Below, piece after piece: positions 43,644 to 51,875 of a stretch of DNA of 64,000 nt (its first letter is position 1; every line of letters starts with the position of its first letter). This stretch comes from CALAZP01 sp964410725 (GTDB taxonomy: Bacteria; Bacteroidota; Bacteroidia; Chitinophagales; Saprospiraceae). A program made the translations under genes and the position numbers. The stretch spans positions 1 through 64,000 of the forward strand of contig CAYPID010000007.1 of the NCBI GenBank assembly GCA_964410725.1, read 5' to 3'. A model generated the notes under the pieces. That model searched no databases. It was given only the letters and a program-made list of their open reading frames with translations, and was not told where the DNA came from.

Positions 43644-44666
43644 TTAAATTTTTTCAATGAGTATTTTATCGGCTTGTTCTTTTCTTAAGGCAATGGAGGT
43701 TCCTTTAATGGCATAGGCATTGGGATCTCCTAAGGGGTTGAGCAGATCGAGGTAAACTTGCGCTCCTTTAACAAATCCAAGATCTAATAATCTTCTTCGA
43801 CTCTCTCCTCTTATTTCTTTGGAAAAGCCTATGATTTTTCCTTGCTCTGATTTTTGGAGACTAGATAGTCGAGTAATATCTTGTTGGGTATCTTCCTCTG
43901 CTGCGAGGAGGGTAATCGTTAAATTAGCTGCTACTACTGGAGCCAATCTAAATAATTCTCCTTCAGATTCGAAGACCACTCTTGTAGGGTTATTTTCAAT
44001 TACTCTGATGAAAGAACCTATGTGAATATTTTCCGCTAAAATTTGTTTGTAGATCACTTCAGGTTCATCTTCAATATGAGTGATATGGCCAACGGATCCA
44101 ATCGGAAGTAGATGTAGTTCTGTTCCCGATATTTCTGCTATTTGACCACTTCGAGTGGGTATGGGGTCTCCATGAGGATCAAATTGTGGATGACCTAATT
44201 TCGCCGCTAATAAATCAGCCTCTTCATGACTCAGGTGATGTTCCATAGAATCGGCCATATCGTGCCATTCAGTTTTATGAAAACCTGTTTTTTCAGCTAA
44301 GTATTTTTCATAAAGTCGATGAACTCTAACAATTCTAAGTGCATATTCTCTGCCCGATTCTGTTAATTTGATTTCATTAGGATTATTGGTAATCAGGTGT
44401 TTGATTCCCATTATATTGAGCGCTTCTATGAGCTTATGATTGGAGTAGTTCAATATTTGGATTAGGGTCTTCATGTCCACTTTTTGTCCAGAGGTTTCAA
44501 AGTGATATATTTGTTTTAAGACGTCCTCTATAATTATTTTTTCATTGATTTGAGATTGGTTTTTCAATTGCCAAAACCAACCTTTGATGGGGCGGAAAAA
44601 CCACCAGAGGATTGCTATTAGAAGAAAAAAAATGGTTAGTGCCCAAAGGGGATTGTATTCCATCAT
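43644..44666 (-). CDS. Membrane-anchored DtxR-like protein with C-terminal FeoA domains
   Basis: 340 residues with an unusual order: one N-terminal membrane helix (about 6-26, LWALTIFFLLIAILWWFF), a winged-helix region (about 45-110), a DtxR/MntR dimerisation and metal-binding region with EWHDMADSMEHHLSHEEADLL (about 131-151) and GHPQFDPHGDPIP, then an SH3-like FeoA segment (about 180-255) and a second FeoA domain (about 265-340, with RGESRRRLLDLGFVKGAQV). It could be a FeoA partner of FeoB tethered to the membrane that also senses metal. Whether it still binds DNA is unknown. It overlaps the upstream regulator gene by 4 bp and lies 2 bp ahead of feoB. Confidence 0.85.
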   Translation of the reverse strand: MMEYNPLWALTIFFLLIAILWWFFRPIKGWFWQLKNQSQINEKIIIEDVLKQIYHFETSGQKVDMKTLIQILNYSNHKLIEALNIMGIKHLITNNPNEIKLTESGREYALRIVRVHRLYEKYLAEKTGFHKTEWHDMADSMEHHLSHEEADLLAAKLGHPQFDPHGDPIPTRSGQIAEISGTELHLLPIGSVGHITHIEDEPEVIYKQILAENIHIGSFIRVIENNPTRVVFESEGELFRLAPVVAANLTITLLAAEEDTQQDITRLSSLQKSEQGKIIGFSKEIRGESRRRLLDLGFVKGAQVYLDLLNPLGDPNAYAIKGTSIALRKEQADKILIEKI

Positions 44667-45322
44667 GCTGTAATTTGAATCAATAAATTTTCTGCCACGA
44701 CTTTCGAAATAGTCAGTGATTTTCCCTCAAATGAAATCATCAGAGACTGGTCAAATGGTTCAATCGCTCCCACTGTGATTTGAACCCCGATTCTCAGATT
44801 ATTCTTGTTGAGATATTGTAGGAAAATATCAGAGGAGTCTTTGACTTGAACTAAGGTCCCCTTGGTTCCTTTAGGGACATCCAGAATATTAGAACTGACC
44901 ACTGGAGTCAAGTTGCCATTGCTGTCTGGTATAGGATCTCCATGTGGATCGTGGGTTGGAAAGCCTAAGAATGCATCCAATTCCTGAATGAGTTTGGTAG
45001 ACTTAACATGCTCTAATTGTTCTGCAACCTCATGTACTTCGTCCCATTTAAAATTAAGTTTTTCAACGAGGAAAACCTCCCATAATCTATGCTTTCTCAC
45101 CACCAAAGTCGCTGCTTTTCTTCCCTGCTTGGTCAATGTAACCCCTTGATATTTAACATAGTGAGCCAAATTTTTGTCTGCCAATTTTTTAACCATATCT
45201 GTTACGGAAGAAGCCTTGGTTTCTATTTTTTCCGCTATAGCATTCGTGCTGACCGCTTCCTTTCCTTCTTGCCCTAAATGAAAAATAGTCTTGAGATAAT
45301 TTTCTTCGGATAAGGTTACCAT
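44663..45322 (-). CDS. DtxR/MntR-family metal-dependent transcriptional regulator
   Basis: 219 residues. Winged helix with SEENYLKTIFHLGQEG at the start and AIAEKIETKASSVTDMVKKL as recognition helix region (about 27-46). Dimerisation and metal-binding part with VRKHRLWEVFLVEKL and HEVAEQLEHVKSTKL, then HDPHGDPIP and a C-terminal SH3/FeoA-like domain (about 150-219). With bound Fe2+ or Mn2+ such proteins repress uptake genes. As first gene of the feo operon it most likely represses its own operon: a palindrome lies 54 bp before its start. Iron rather than manganese is inferred from the neighbours. Confidence 0.92.
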   Translation of the reverse strand: MVTLSEENYLKTIFHLGQEGKEAVSTNAIAEKIETKASSVTDMVKKLADKNLAHYVKYQGVTLTKQGRKAATLVVRKHRLWEVFLVEKLNFKWDEVHEVAEQLEHVKSTKLIQELDAFLGFPTHDPHGDPIPDSNGNLTPVVSSNILDVPKGTKGTLVQVKDSSDIFLQYLNKNNLRIGVQITVGAIEPFDQSLMISFEGKSLTISKVVAENLLIQITA

Positions 45323-45356
45323 GATTTTGATTTGTAGGTAAACTAAAAATATTAAT

Positions 45357-45364
45357 TAAATATA
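45357..45364 (-). promoter_or_regulatory. Probable promoter of the feo operon
   Basis: On the minus strand, TATATTTA (7 of 8 to TAnnTTTG) lies 35 bp before the regulator start. The palindrome at 45376-45391 would then cover the -33 region and a partial copy would cover the start point. Confidence 0.45.
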
Positions 45365-45375
45365 GTGAAAAAAAG

Positions 45376-45391
45376 TTTAGGCTTACCTAAA
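45376..45391. promoter_or_regulatory. Operator for the DtxR-type regulator
   Basis: TTTAGGCTTACCTAAA: perfect 6-bp arms around CTTA. It resembles the known DtxR/IdeR box (TTAGG...CCTAA). A partial copy, GTAGGTAAACTAAA, lies at 45334-45347, nearer the gene start. Location over the predicted -33 region of the feo operon suits metal-dependent self-repression. Confidence 0.7.
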
Positions 45392-45407
45392 AATAATTTT
45401 ATTCAAT

Positions 45408-45444
45408 AAAAAAGGGGATACAAAAGAAATGTATCCCCTTTTTT
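45408..45444. terminator. Bidirectional terminator between the PepSY-like gene and the feo operon
   Basis: AAAAAAGGGGATAC (45408-45421) and GTATCCCCTTTTTT (45431-45444) form a perfect 14-bp stem with A- and T-runs on both sides, so it can end transcription in either direction. It closes the PepSY-like gene on the minus strand and separates it from the feo promoter. Confidence 0.9.
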
Positions 45445-45459
45445 AATCGCAAAGATTAG

Positions 45460-45966
45460 TTAGACCAGCAGCAGCACAATGGTCAAAACAGCTCCGGCAA
45501 CGGCAAAGTACATCCCTTTTTTAAATACTGGTGCACTTGGTTTGAACATAAAAAAAGCGGAAACTGAGAAAAACATCAGAGAAATTCCAAAAAATATAGC
45601 CAACCAAAACAGGGGATTAGCTGCGGTCATTTTGTGGAGTTTGTTCATTTTTTCGAAAAACATGGGGTGGCGATGATGGATATATTTGGTCTCCCCTGTG
45701 CTTTTATCGTAGTACCCTTCTTTAAAAATGATTTTGTTATCGAGTGTTTGTTCTATATTAATTCTCATTCCTATAGCTGGTCCGAGTTCTTCTTCAGAGA
45801 GCCCGGATTCTATTATTTTTTCGACTGGATAATCATACTTTAGAAAATCTGTATTTCTAAAAGTGAGAACAATACCACTTAGGGCGTAGATAAACATAAT
45901 TCCTGCTAAGAAATAACCGAGATATCTGTGAAATTCTCTAAAGGTATCTTGAGATTTTTTGCTCAT
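45460..45966 (-). CDS. PepSY-associated membrane protein
   Basis: 168 residues: an N-terminal membrane helix preceded by FREFHRYLGYFLAGIMFIYALSG, an extracytoplasmic region (about 40-105), then two membrane helices (about 118-138 and 147-167). The opening HRxLGxxxxxxxxxxxxSG motif is that of PepSY_TM proteins, often linked with siderophore or ferric iron uptake. No enzyme motif is present. Position beside the feo operon and a palindrome over its promoter suggest iron control. Function unknown. Confidence 0.75.
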   Translation of the reverse strand: MSKKSQDTFREFHRYLGYFLAGIMFIYALSGIVLTFRNTDFLKYDYPVEKIIESGLSEEELGPAIGMRINIEQTLDNKIIFKEGYYDKSTGETKYIHHRHPMFFEKMNKLHKMTAANPLFWLAIFFGISLMFFSVSAFFMFKPSAPVFKKGMYFAVAGAVLTIVLLLV

Positions 45967-45992
45967 TGTAGTTGACTTTTGTATGTTTTTGC

Positions 45993-46016
45993 AAGATATT
46001 AAATCTAAAATATCTT
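45993..46016. promoter_or_regulatory. Palindromic operator upstream of the PepSY-like gene
   Basis: AAGATATT (45993-46000) and AATATCTT (46009-46016) are perfect 8-bp arms around an 8-bp centre. On the minus strand the centre contains TAGATTTA, close to the -7 consensus, so a bound repressor would block the promoter. The sequence differs from the feo palindrome and might be a Fur/PerR-type site. Confidence 0.45.
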
Positions 46017-46024
46017 ATAAAATA

Positions 46025-47248
46025 TTAAAACTCTGCGGCCCCAAAATCAAATAGTAGCGTGAATCGCAAGGTATTATCCAGCGGATTCCTCTGATTGGTG
46101 GTCGGTATCAAGTAAGAAAAGTTTAAGCCAAATACGTTGTACTTTAGACCCATTCCTACGGTAAAGAATTTTCTGTTTCCTTTTTGAAGGTGTTCGTGAA
46201 AGTATCCTGCTCTGATGGCAAACTGCTTATCATACCAGTATTCCATTCCAATTGAGTAGTACAATTCTCGCAGTTCCTCTCTAAATCCTTCTGGGGCATC
46301 CCCAAAAGATTTAAATATTCCTTGAATAGGGGAGTAGTTTTTATAATCGGGCACTCCGTCTCCGTCTGTATCACAATCGGGTCCCTGACAAGGTGTAGGT
46401 ACCATCAATTTGTTGATATCCACTGCAAAAGTAAGTCGGTTATAAGGATTGGGATCTAAATCCCAGGCAAATCCTAATCCTAAATTAGTAGGTAAGAAAT
46501 CTTTGACTGTACTTCTAGTATAGGTTATTTTAGAACCTATATTAGTCATGGCTAAACCTACCGTTAGGTTTGACGTAGAATTAGATAACTCGATAGGGGT
46601 TTTGTAAGTAAAAGCTATATCTGCTGCTCCAGCAATTCCCACTTCAATGGTTTCTCCTCCAGGTAAATTTTGTCCGGCTGCGAGGTTAGAATAGATAAAT
46701 TTACCAGTAACGGAAGCTGAAAAATTATCTGCCAACTTTCGAGAATATGCCAATGCAATTTCAAATTCATTGGGTCTTCCTTCTCTCAAAGGTTCACCAT
46801 TGACATCGGTAAATTGTATGCTACCTAAGGAAAAATATCTCAAGCCATATCCAATGGTCTGAAATTCATCTAATTTATTATAACCAGTCAAATAGGCTAA
46901 GTAAACATCATTCAAACCTAAAGCTCTCAACCATGGGGTATAGGTAGTGGCTACAGACATATCGGTTTCTGCGAAAGCTAGTTTGGAGGCGTTAAAATGC
47001 ATGGCATTAGGGTCAGCTGAAGTGGCAATTCCCGCGTCTCCCATAGCACCTGCTCTAGCATCTGAAACAATTCTTAAAAACGGTACTGCTGTTACTATTG
47101 TATTGGTACATGGAGTTCCATCCAAATTAACTAATCTCCCACTTTGATCGAAGGTACATTGAGCTTGTATATTTAAGCTGTAACCGGTGACAGCTAACAG
47201 CGTAAATAAAAGCTTTCTTTGTAGTTTTTTCATCATACTTTTGTTCAT
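46025..47248 (-). CDS. porV: PorV, outer-membrane shuttle protein of the type IX secretion system
   Basis: 407 residues. A signal peptide (about 1-29, ending near NIQAQ) precedes a FadL-like 14-strand barrel. The family motif SDARAGAMGDAGIATSADPNA (about 62-82, read in parts) and FNASKLAFAE are diagnostic for PorV/LptO. PorV carries folded T9SS cargo from the SprA/Sov translocon to PorU. It is 49 bp downstream of porU on the same strand, the partner it works with. Confidence 0.95.
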   Translation of the reverse strand: MNKSMMKKLQRKLLFTLLAVTGYSLNIQAQCTFDQSGRLVNLDGTPCTNTIVTAVPFLRIVSDARAGAMGDAGIATSADPNAMHFNASKLAFAETDMSVATTYTPWLRALGLNDVYLAYLTGYNKLDEFQTIGYGLRYFSLGSIQFTDVNGEPLREGRPNEFEIALAYSRKLADNFSASVTGKFIYSNLAAGQNLPGGETIEVGIAGAADIAFTYKTPIELSNSTSNLTVGLAMTNIGSKITYTRSTVKDFLPTNLGLGFAWDLDPNPYNRLTFAVDINKLMVPTPCQGPDCDTDGDGVPDYKNYSPIQGIFKSFGDAPEGFREELRELYYSIGMEYWYDKQFAIRAGYFHEHLQKGNRKFFTVGMGLKYNVFGLNFSYLIPTTNQRNPLDNTLRFTLLFDFGAAEF

Positions 47249-47297
47249 GATATTAAGGCTAAACGAACTTAACCGGTTTTTATTGGATATCTATTTA

Positions 47298-50200
47298 TTA
47301 TTTGAGTAAAACTAATTTTTTGAGAGGACTTTCCCCCAAAATTATTTGGCCATCGAGGGTGTTTTTCGAGATTTTAACCGAATAAAGATAAATACCTTTT
47401 CCCAGTGATGCACCATTTTCTCCCCTTCCATCCCACTGAATACACGATTCACGACCGCCGTTTTCAATGGTATACAAACGCTGTTCCAATTTTTTTACCA
47501 ACTGGCCGTTCATTGAAAAAATATTTATTTCCACTTCTACCGAACCCTCTTGTGATTGGAGGTCGAAAGAAAAGCAGGTCTCGTCAATAAATGGATTTGG
47601 ATAATTGGAAAGTTGATCGATTAATACGCCCTCATTTTGAACCACCAAAAATGAGGTGCCTCCTTCTCCCAAATTATTAGCTACATCCCATGCCTTCACC
47701 TGTATAGTGTGCATGCCTTCCTCCAATTCGCTCATAGGAAACCTAATCCAGCCGCTGGTATAATCATCCAAGTTGGATTCATAAAAATCATTCAACAAAA
47801 TACTTTTTCTTTCATTATCGTCTAAAATGGCTTCCAAATCATGCCCAATGCTGTTGCCTGCAACATTAATGCCATTTTCATCCTTTAGGTACACTAAAAG
47901 TAAGGGGTTGGGACTGGTTTTATCTCCAGAGGAAAAATTGGTAGTGTTCATGTAAACGTTAACCTCTGGTCCTTGATCATCCAAAAGTCCTTCTAGATTG
48001 GCAGAACCAATGGCGACCTTATCGTAAAATCCACCAGCATCGAGAACGCCTTCTGAGGCTTGAGCGTAATAGCTGATTTTTCCGGGCCCAACTTCATAAT
48101 TGATGTCTTTGGGCATAACAAAAGTTACCGAAAACTCCCCATTTTCCACAGAGGCTCTCCCTTTGAAAAGTCGATTATTTTGGATTTCGTATTCAAACGG
48201 ATAGGAGGTATCATCCTGACCTAAGGTGGTCAACCGAACTGGTTTGTCGAAAACCAGTGGAAATATCTCTCCATTGAAATTTCCAGCAATATCGCCATTA
48301 TCGTATCCAACGTAACCCGTCAAGGTGATTTTTTGGAGTGCTTTGAGCGTATCGGGCTGGTTGGGATCAGGCACATGCTCGTTAATGGTTTCGGTATAGA
48401 CCTTAAGTTCTGGAATCGCTAATTTTTGAGCGGGATCGCCAATTAATGCAAATTTTCTACTATTGGTTATAATGCTGGAAGAGACAAAACTGTTCTTCGC
48501 AATTTTCATGGCTTCCCCTATAGAACGGACTTTCCCTTGATTCCGCTCAAAAAGAGATTGCATGGCTCTTTCGGTTAAATCTGCATTTTGTTGGGCATAA
48601 ACCGCTCTAACCGTGGTCAGTAAGCCGATGGCTCCACCTGAGGGATTCAAAAGCGCCACCTCACCAGCACTTTTTATAGAAGGTTCATCATAGGCCGTGA
48701 ACGAACATGTGGCAGTTACTATGAGAGGCAATCGGTTGAAGTTGTTCCAGGTTAATAAATCATTGATTTCAAGAATCCGTTCTTGTGCCAAACCATTAAT
48801 ACCGCCATGACCCAAATAGGTGAGGGTGAGCATACCTTGAAAAATAGATTGTTCAATAGCCGTTGTTACCTCTGGATACCTTTGTTCTCCGGGAGTGGAA
48901 ATTTGCTCAAAAGCATCCAGATATATTTTTTCGATATTAAACTGTGGGAATCCATCCCTAATTTGGTCGGCGATTTGATCCGCATCTCTGGTGTGCAGCA
49001 TATTGTCTTCATCGTCAGCGACAAATAACAGACGGTTTCTCCAATTGCCTAAGTACGTAGGTTGAGTATCGTATTGAATGAGTTTGTCGACCACAGCCAT
49101 GGCCTCAGCCAAGTTGCCTACTGGTAATCTTCCAACTGCAACATCCAAATTCCCCATCAGGGGGTCGTCTTCTTCCGAAAAAAGGATGCCATAAAAATCA
49201 TCACTGGGAAATGCATTAATAGGGTTGAGCGATTCAGTTTCATAGACCGGAATCAGGTTATTTCCCAATTCATATCGATTGCGGTGGTCAAAAGATCCAT
49301 CCCCCAACAGCAGCACATACTTTAGTTCGTCCGATCTGGATTTGACCATTCTTACAAAAGCCCTTATGGCAGTTGGATCTGGCTTTCCCCCTCCAAATTC
49401 GTGAAAAATTTGCGAAACCTCTGTGATTTGGGTGAGGTAACCATCGTGTTCTGTTCGATGCCGAGCTAATTTTTCAGCTGCTTCTCGAAGACCTTCGGGA
49501 TAGATGATAATTAATTCTGCTGATTGAATCCCATGTAAGTTTTGAGGTTCAATGGCACCTATCGGTAAAGGGGAGGGGAAATTACCCTGCGGATTAAAAG
49601 CTACAAAAGATCGAGGAGTTCCCCCATGCGGGATGGTCACCCACGCCTTGCTGCCAGAGACAGTGCCTTGAATTTCTTGAACCTGGCCGAGTGAATCAAT
49701 GGCCCATATTTTTGCCGAAGGCGTAAAATTCTCTATTTCAAAAGTCGCATAAGGTGCATTGATGGCGGAAAGGTTTCTAAATATCGTTCCACCTTCCTGG
49801 ATTTGCAGGGATTTTCGGACTTGAAGGTGAACAAAATCCAACCAGCCTTCGCTGCCTTCCCCTGCCTGAGGATAGTGGACAGTAAAGGAAAGAGGTGAAT
49901 TAGGCTGCAGGGATATGGGGGTCTGGAGGGTAGTCCGGTGAGCAAAAGCCACTTCAGTATCCCGGTATCCTGTGAGGGCAGTAACTCTACTAGCTTGAGG
50001 GCTCGTATAGGTCTGGCCTTGGTAGGAAACCTGAAATGAAGAGTTTTGTCCAGCTCTCAAGGCCATGGTGACTCGCAGCAAGGCATCAGATTGAAAATCT
50101 ATATGTTTTGAATCAAATAGGGCAGGCAACTCAACGGTACGGGCGACTTTCAACCAATTGTTATACCAGTATTGCCCCGATCCTTGTTTGAGGCGGGTCC

Positions 50201-50774
50201 ACTCGTGAAGCAAGTTGCGCTGGTCCTCGTGGTACACCAACAATTCGTCGTAATAAGAAAAGGTGTCTGAGGGGAGGTTAATGGATGGAATGGTTTCGAT
50301 AGGCCTTCCGGTGTCCACACCGATTCGAATATATGCGTAGTTGAAATCAGTGTAGATGTTTTTTTCGTGAAAAAGGAGGTGAGGTTGGGATGGGTCAGTG
50401 AAAATACGGTCAGGTCCGTGGAGGTAAACCAATAGATAGTCGTTCTCGTCAAAAGATCCATCTTCCATTCCAATGGCTAGGTAATTTTTCTGAATGAGGT
50501 CATCTGGATTATTGGAGTGTAAATCTGGGGAAAGTAGGCCGCCAGGGTTAGAGAAAATTTCGATTTTACCAGAAGATAAATCAGCAGGAGAGAGGTTCAT
50601 TTCGTTTACCAAGAAATTATGGCTTATTTTGTAGATGCCATCTTCTGAAATAGCCACCTGGAATATCTTTCCTTGGCTAAGCGATGAAGACATTTGGTAT
50701 CCCAAACCTGCTTGACTAAAGGTGGGGTAGGAAAAGAGAATAAGGCAAAAGATGGATAAAAAGACGACCTTCAT
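47298..50774 (-). CDS. porU: PorU, type IX secretion sortase (gingipain-like peptidase C25)
   Basis: 1158 residues with a signal peptide (1-20). The C25 caspase-like core (about 420-790) has the catalytic His in TYLGHGGINGL (H656) and the nucleophile Cys in VTATCSFTAYDEP (C690), the normal His-Cys spacing. The C-terminus (about 1070-1158) is a T9SS sorting domain: SNYPNPFIDETCFSF, then GQLVKKLE and GKGIYLYSVK. PorU cuts the sorting domain from cargo and joins the cargo to lipopolysaccharide. Divergent from the PorP/SprF gene, with a short inverted repeat between. Confidence 0.95.
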   Translation of the reverse strand: MKVVFLSIFCLILFSYPTFSQAGLGYQMSSSLSQGKIFQVAISEDGIYKISHNFLVNEMNLSPADLSSGKIEIFSNPGGLLSPDLHSNNPDDLIQKNYLAIGMEDGSFDENDYLLVYLHGPDRIFTDPSQPHLLFHEKNIYTDFNYAYIRIGVDTGRPIETIPSINLPSDTFSYYDELLVYHEDQRNLLHEWTRLKQGSGQYWYNNWLKVARTVELPALFDSKHIDFQSDALLRVTMALRAGQNSSFQVSYQGQTYTSPQASRVTALTGYRDTEVAFAHRTTLQTPISLQPNSPLSFTVHYPQAGEGSEGWLDFVHLQVRKSLQIQEGGTIFRNLSAINAPYATFEIENFTPSAKIWAIDSLGQVQEIQGTVSGSKAWVTIPHGGTPRSFVAFNPQGNFPSPLPIGAIEPQNLHGIQSAELIIIYPEGLREAAEKLARHRTEHDGYLTQITEVSQIFHEFGGGKPDPTAIRAFVRMVKSRSDELKYVLLLGDGSFDHRNRYELGNNLIPVYETESLNPINAFPSDDFYGILFSEEDDPLMGNLDVAVGRLPVGNLAEAMAVVDKLIQYDTQPTYLGNWRNRLLFVADDEDNMLHTRDADQIADQIRDGFPQFNIEKIYLDAFEQISTPGEQRYPEVTTAIEQSIFQGMLTLTYLGHGGINGLAQERILEINDLLTWNNFNRLPLIVTATCSFTAYDEPSIKSAGEVALLNPSGGAIGLLTTVRAVYAQQNADLTERAMQSLFERNQGKVRSIGEAMKIAKNSFVSSSIITNSRKFALIGDPAQKLAIPELKVYTETINEHVPDPNQPDTLKALQKITLTGYVGYDNGDIAGNFNGEIFPLVFDKPVRLTTLGQDDTSYPFEYEIQNNRLFKGRASVENGEFSVTFVMPKDINYEVGPGKISYYAQASEGVLDAGGFYDKVAIGSANLEGLLDDQGPEVNVYMNTTNFSSGDKTSPNPLLLVYLKDENGINVAGNSIGHDLEAILDDNERKSILLNDFYESNLDDYTSGWIRFPMSELEEGMHTIQVKAWDVANNLGEGGTSFLVVQNEGVLIDQLSNYPNPFIDETCFSFDLQSQEGSVEVEINIFSMNGQLVKKLEQRLYTIENGGRESCIQWDGRGENGASLGKGIYLYSVKISKNTLDGQIILGESPLKKLVLLK

Positions 50775-50780
50775 ATTGTG

Positions 50781-50794
50781 TTGGTTGTAACCAA
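50781..50794. promoter_or_regulatory. Short palindrome between porU and the PorP/SprF gene
   Basis: TTGGTT GT AACCAA, perfect 6-bp arms, lies in the 38-bp divergent spacer and overlaps where both promoters must be. It could be an operator. Short enough to be chance. Confidence 0.3.
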
Positions 50795-50812
50795 AAGCAT
50801 TTAGGTAAACCA

Positions 50813-51841
50813 GTGAAAAAAATAATTATTGCTCAGTTGGTGTTCTTTTTGAGTGGTGTTGGAACAATTCTGGCACAAGATGCGGTTTTTTCGCAATTTA
50901 CCACAGCCCCAATCCACTTGAATCCGGCATTCGCTGGTTTGACCCCTTCCACAAAAATAAGTTTTATTTATCGTTACAGTTTACCTCTTTGGCCCAATGC
51001 CTTTGTGACCTCGGGGGTAAGTGTGGAAAAATCTTTTCGAGACTTTAATAGTGGCTTGGGTTGGACGATTACCAAAGATGAATCAGGAGATGGGATTTTC
51101 TCAGATACTAGAAGTCGGCTGTCATACAGTTATGAAGTTCAGGTCAACGCAGAATCTCGGTTTAGGTTGGGTTTGGATATTGGGGTGATCAATCATCGGA
51201 TTAATTGGAGCAAACTAGTTTTCGAAGACCAAATAGATCCGTTAAATGGACCTGTTGGCGTTGGGAGTATTGAGGAATTGCCGCAGTGGAACAACAGAAC
51301 TGCATTAGATGTCGGAGCTGGTCTTTTATTTGCGCATCCTCGATGGTATGCAGGACTTTCCATCCGGCATCTGAATCGGCCTGATTTGACTTTTTTGTAC
51401 GAAAATATAGGAGCACGGTCCAATATTAGGTCTGGATGGCCTACCAGGATTACCTTCAACATAGGAACGGAAATTCCTTTTACTTTATACAATATCGGTT
51501 CCAGACCGGCGTTTATATCCCCGAATCTGATGATGATCAGACAAGGTCCTTTCCAGCAAGTGACTGGGGGAGCCTACATTGGAATGAGTTCAGTATTCGG
51601 CGGCTTATGGTACAAAACGGCTGTGCGCAATACCGATGCGATAGTAGGAATGGTGGGTTATAAACATGGAATTTTTAAGTTTGCCTACAGTTTCGACTGG
51701 TTGGTGTCTAAATTGGCCAACAGTCAGAACGGTGGGACGCATGAATTTTCGGTGATTTTAAACTTTTCGGACGGTTCCTCCTTTAAAAAAAGGAGTTCTG
51801 CTTTGGATATTAATAACTGCTTAAAACTGTATAGTTTTTAA
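50813..51841 (+). CDS. PorP/SprF-family type IX secretion outer-membrane protein
   Basis: 342 residues from a GTG start; no ATG in frame gives the signal peptide (residues 1-22, ending ILAQ). AVFSQFTTAPIHLNPAFAGLT is the family N-terminal signature, and the rest is a beta-barrel of about 14 strands with alternating residues, ending with FAYSFDWLVSKL and the NFSDGSS tail. PorP/SprF proteins hold adhesins such as SprB at the surface or dock PorK/N. Several paralogues per genome are usual, so this need not be PorP itself. gldJ follows on the same strand after its own promoter box. Confidence 0.9.
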   Translation: MKKIIIAQLVFFLSGVGTILAQDAVFSQFTTAPIHLNPAFAGLTPSTKISFIYRYSLPLWPNAFVTSGVSVEKSFRDFNSGLGWTITKDESGDGIFSDTRSRLSYSYEVQVNAESRFRLGLDIGVINHRINWSKLVFEDQIDPLNGPVGVGSIEELPQWNNRTALDVGAGLLFAHPRWYAGLSIRHLNRPDLTFLYENIGARSNIRSGWPTRITFNIGTEIPFTLYNIGSRPAFISPNLMMIRQGPFQQVTGGAYIGMSSVFGGLWYKTAVRNTDAIVGMVGYKHGIFKFAYSFDWLVSKLANSQNGGTHEFSVILNFSDGSSFKKRSSALDINNCLKLYSF

Positions 51842-51842
51842 A

Positions 51843-51850
51843 TATATTTG
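51843..51850 (+). promoter_or_regulatory. Promoter box of gldJ-murF
   Basis: TATATTTG fits TAnnTTTG, starts 2 bp after the PorP/SprF stop and lies 26 bp before the gldJ ATG. No clear -33 TTG at the expected distance. Confidence 0.6.
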
Positions 51851-51875
51851 CAAACCAATTAACTAAACATAAAGA

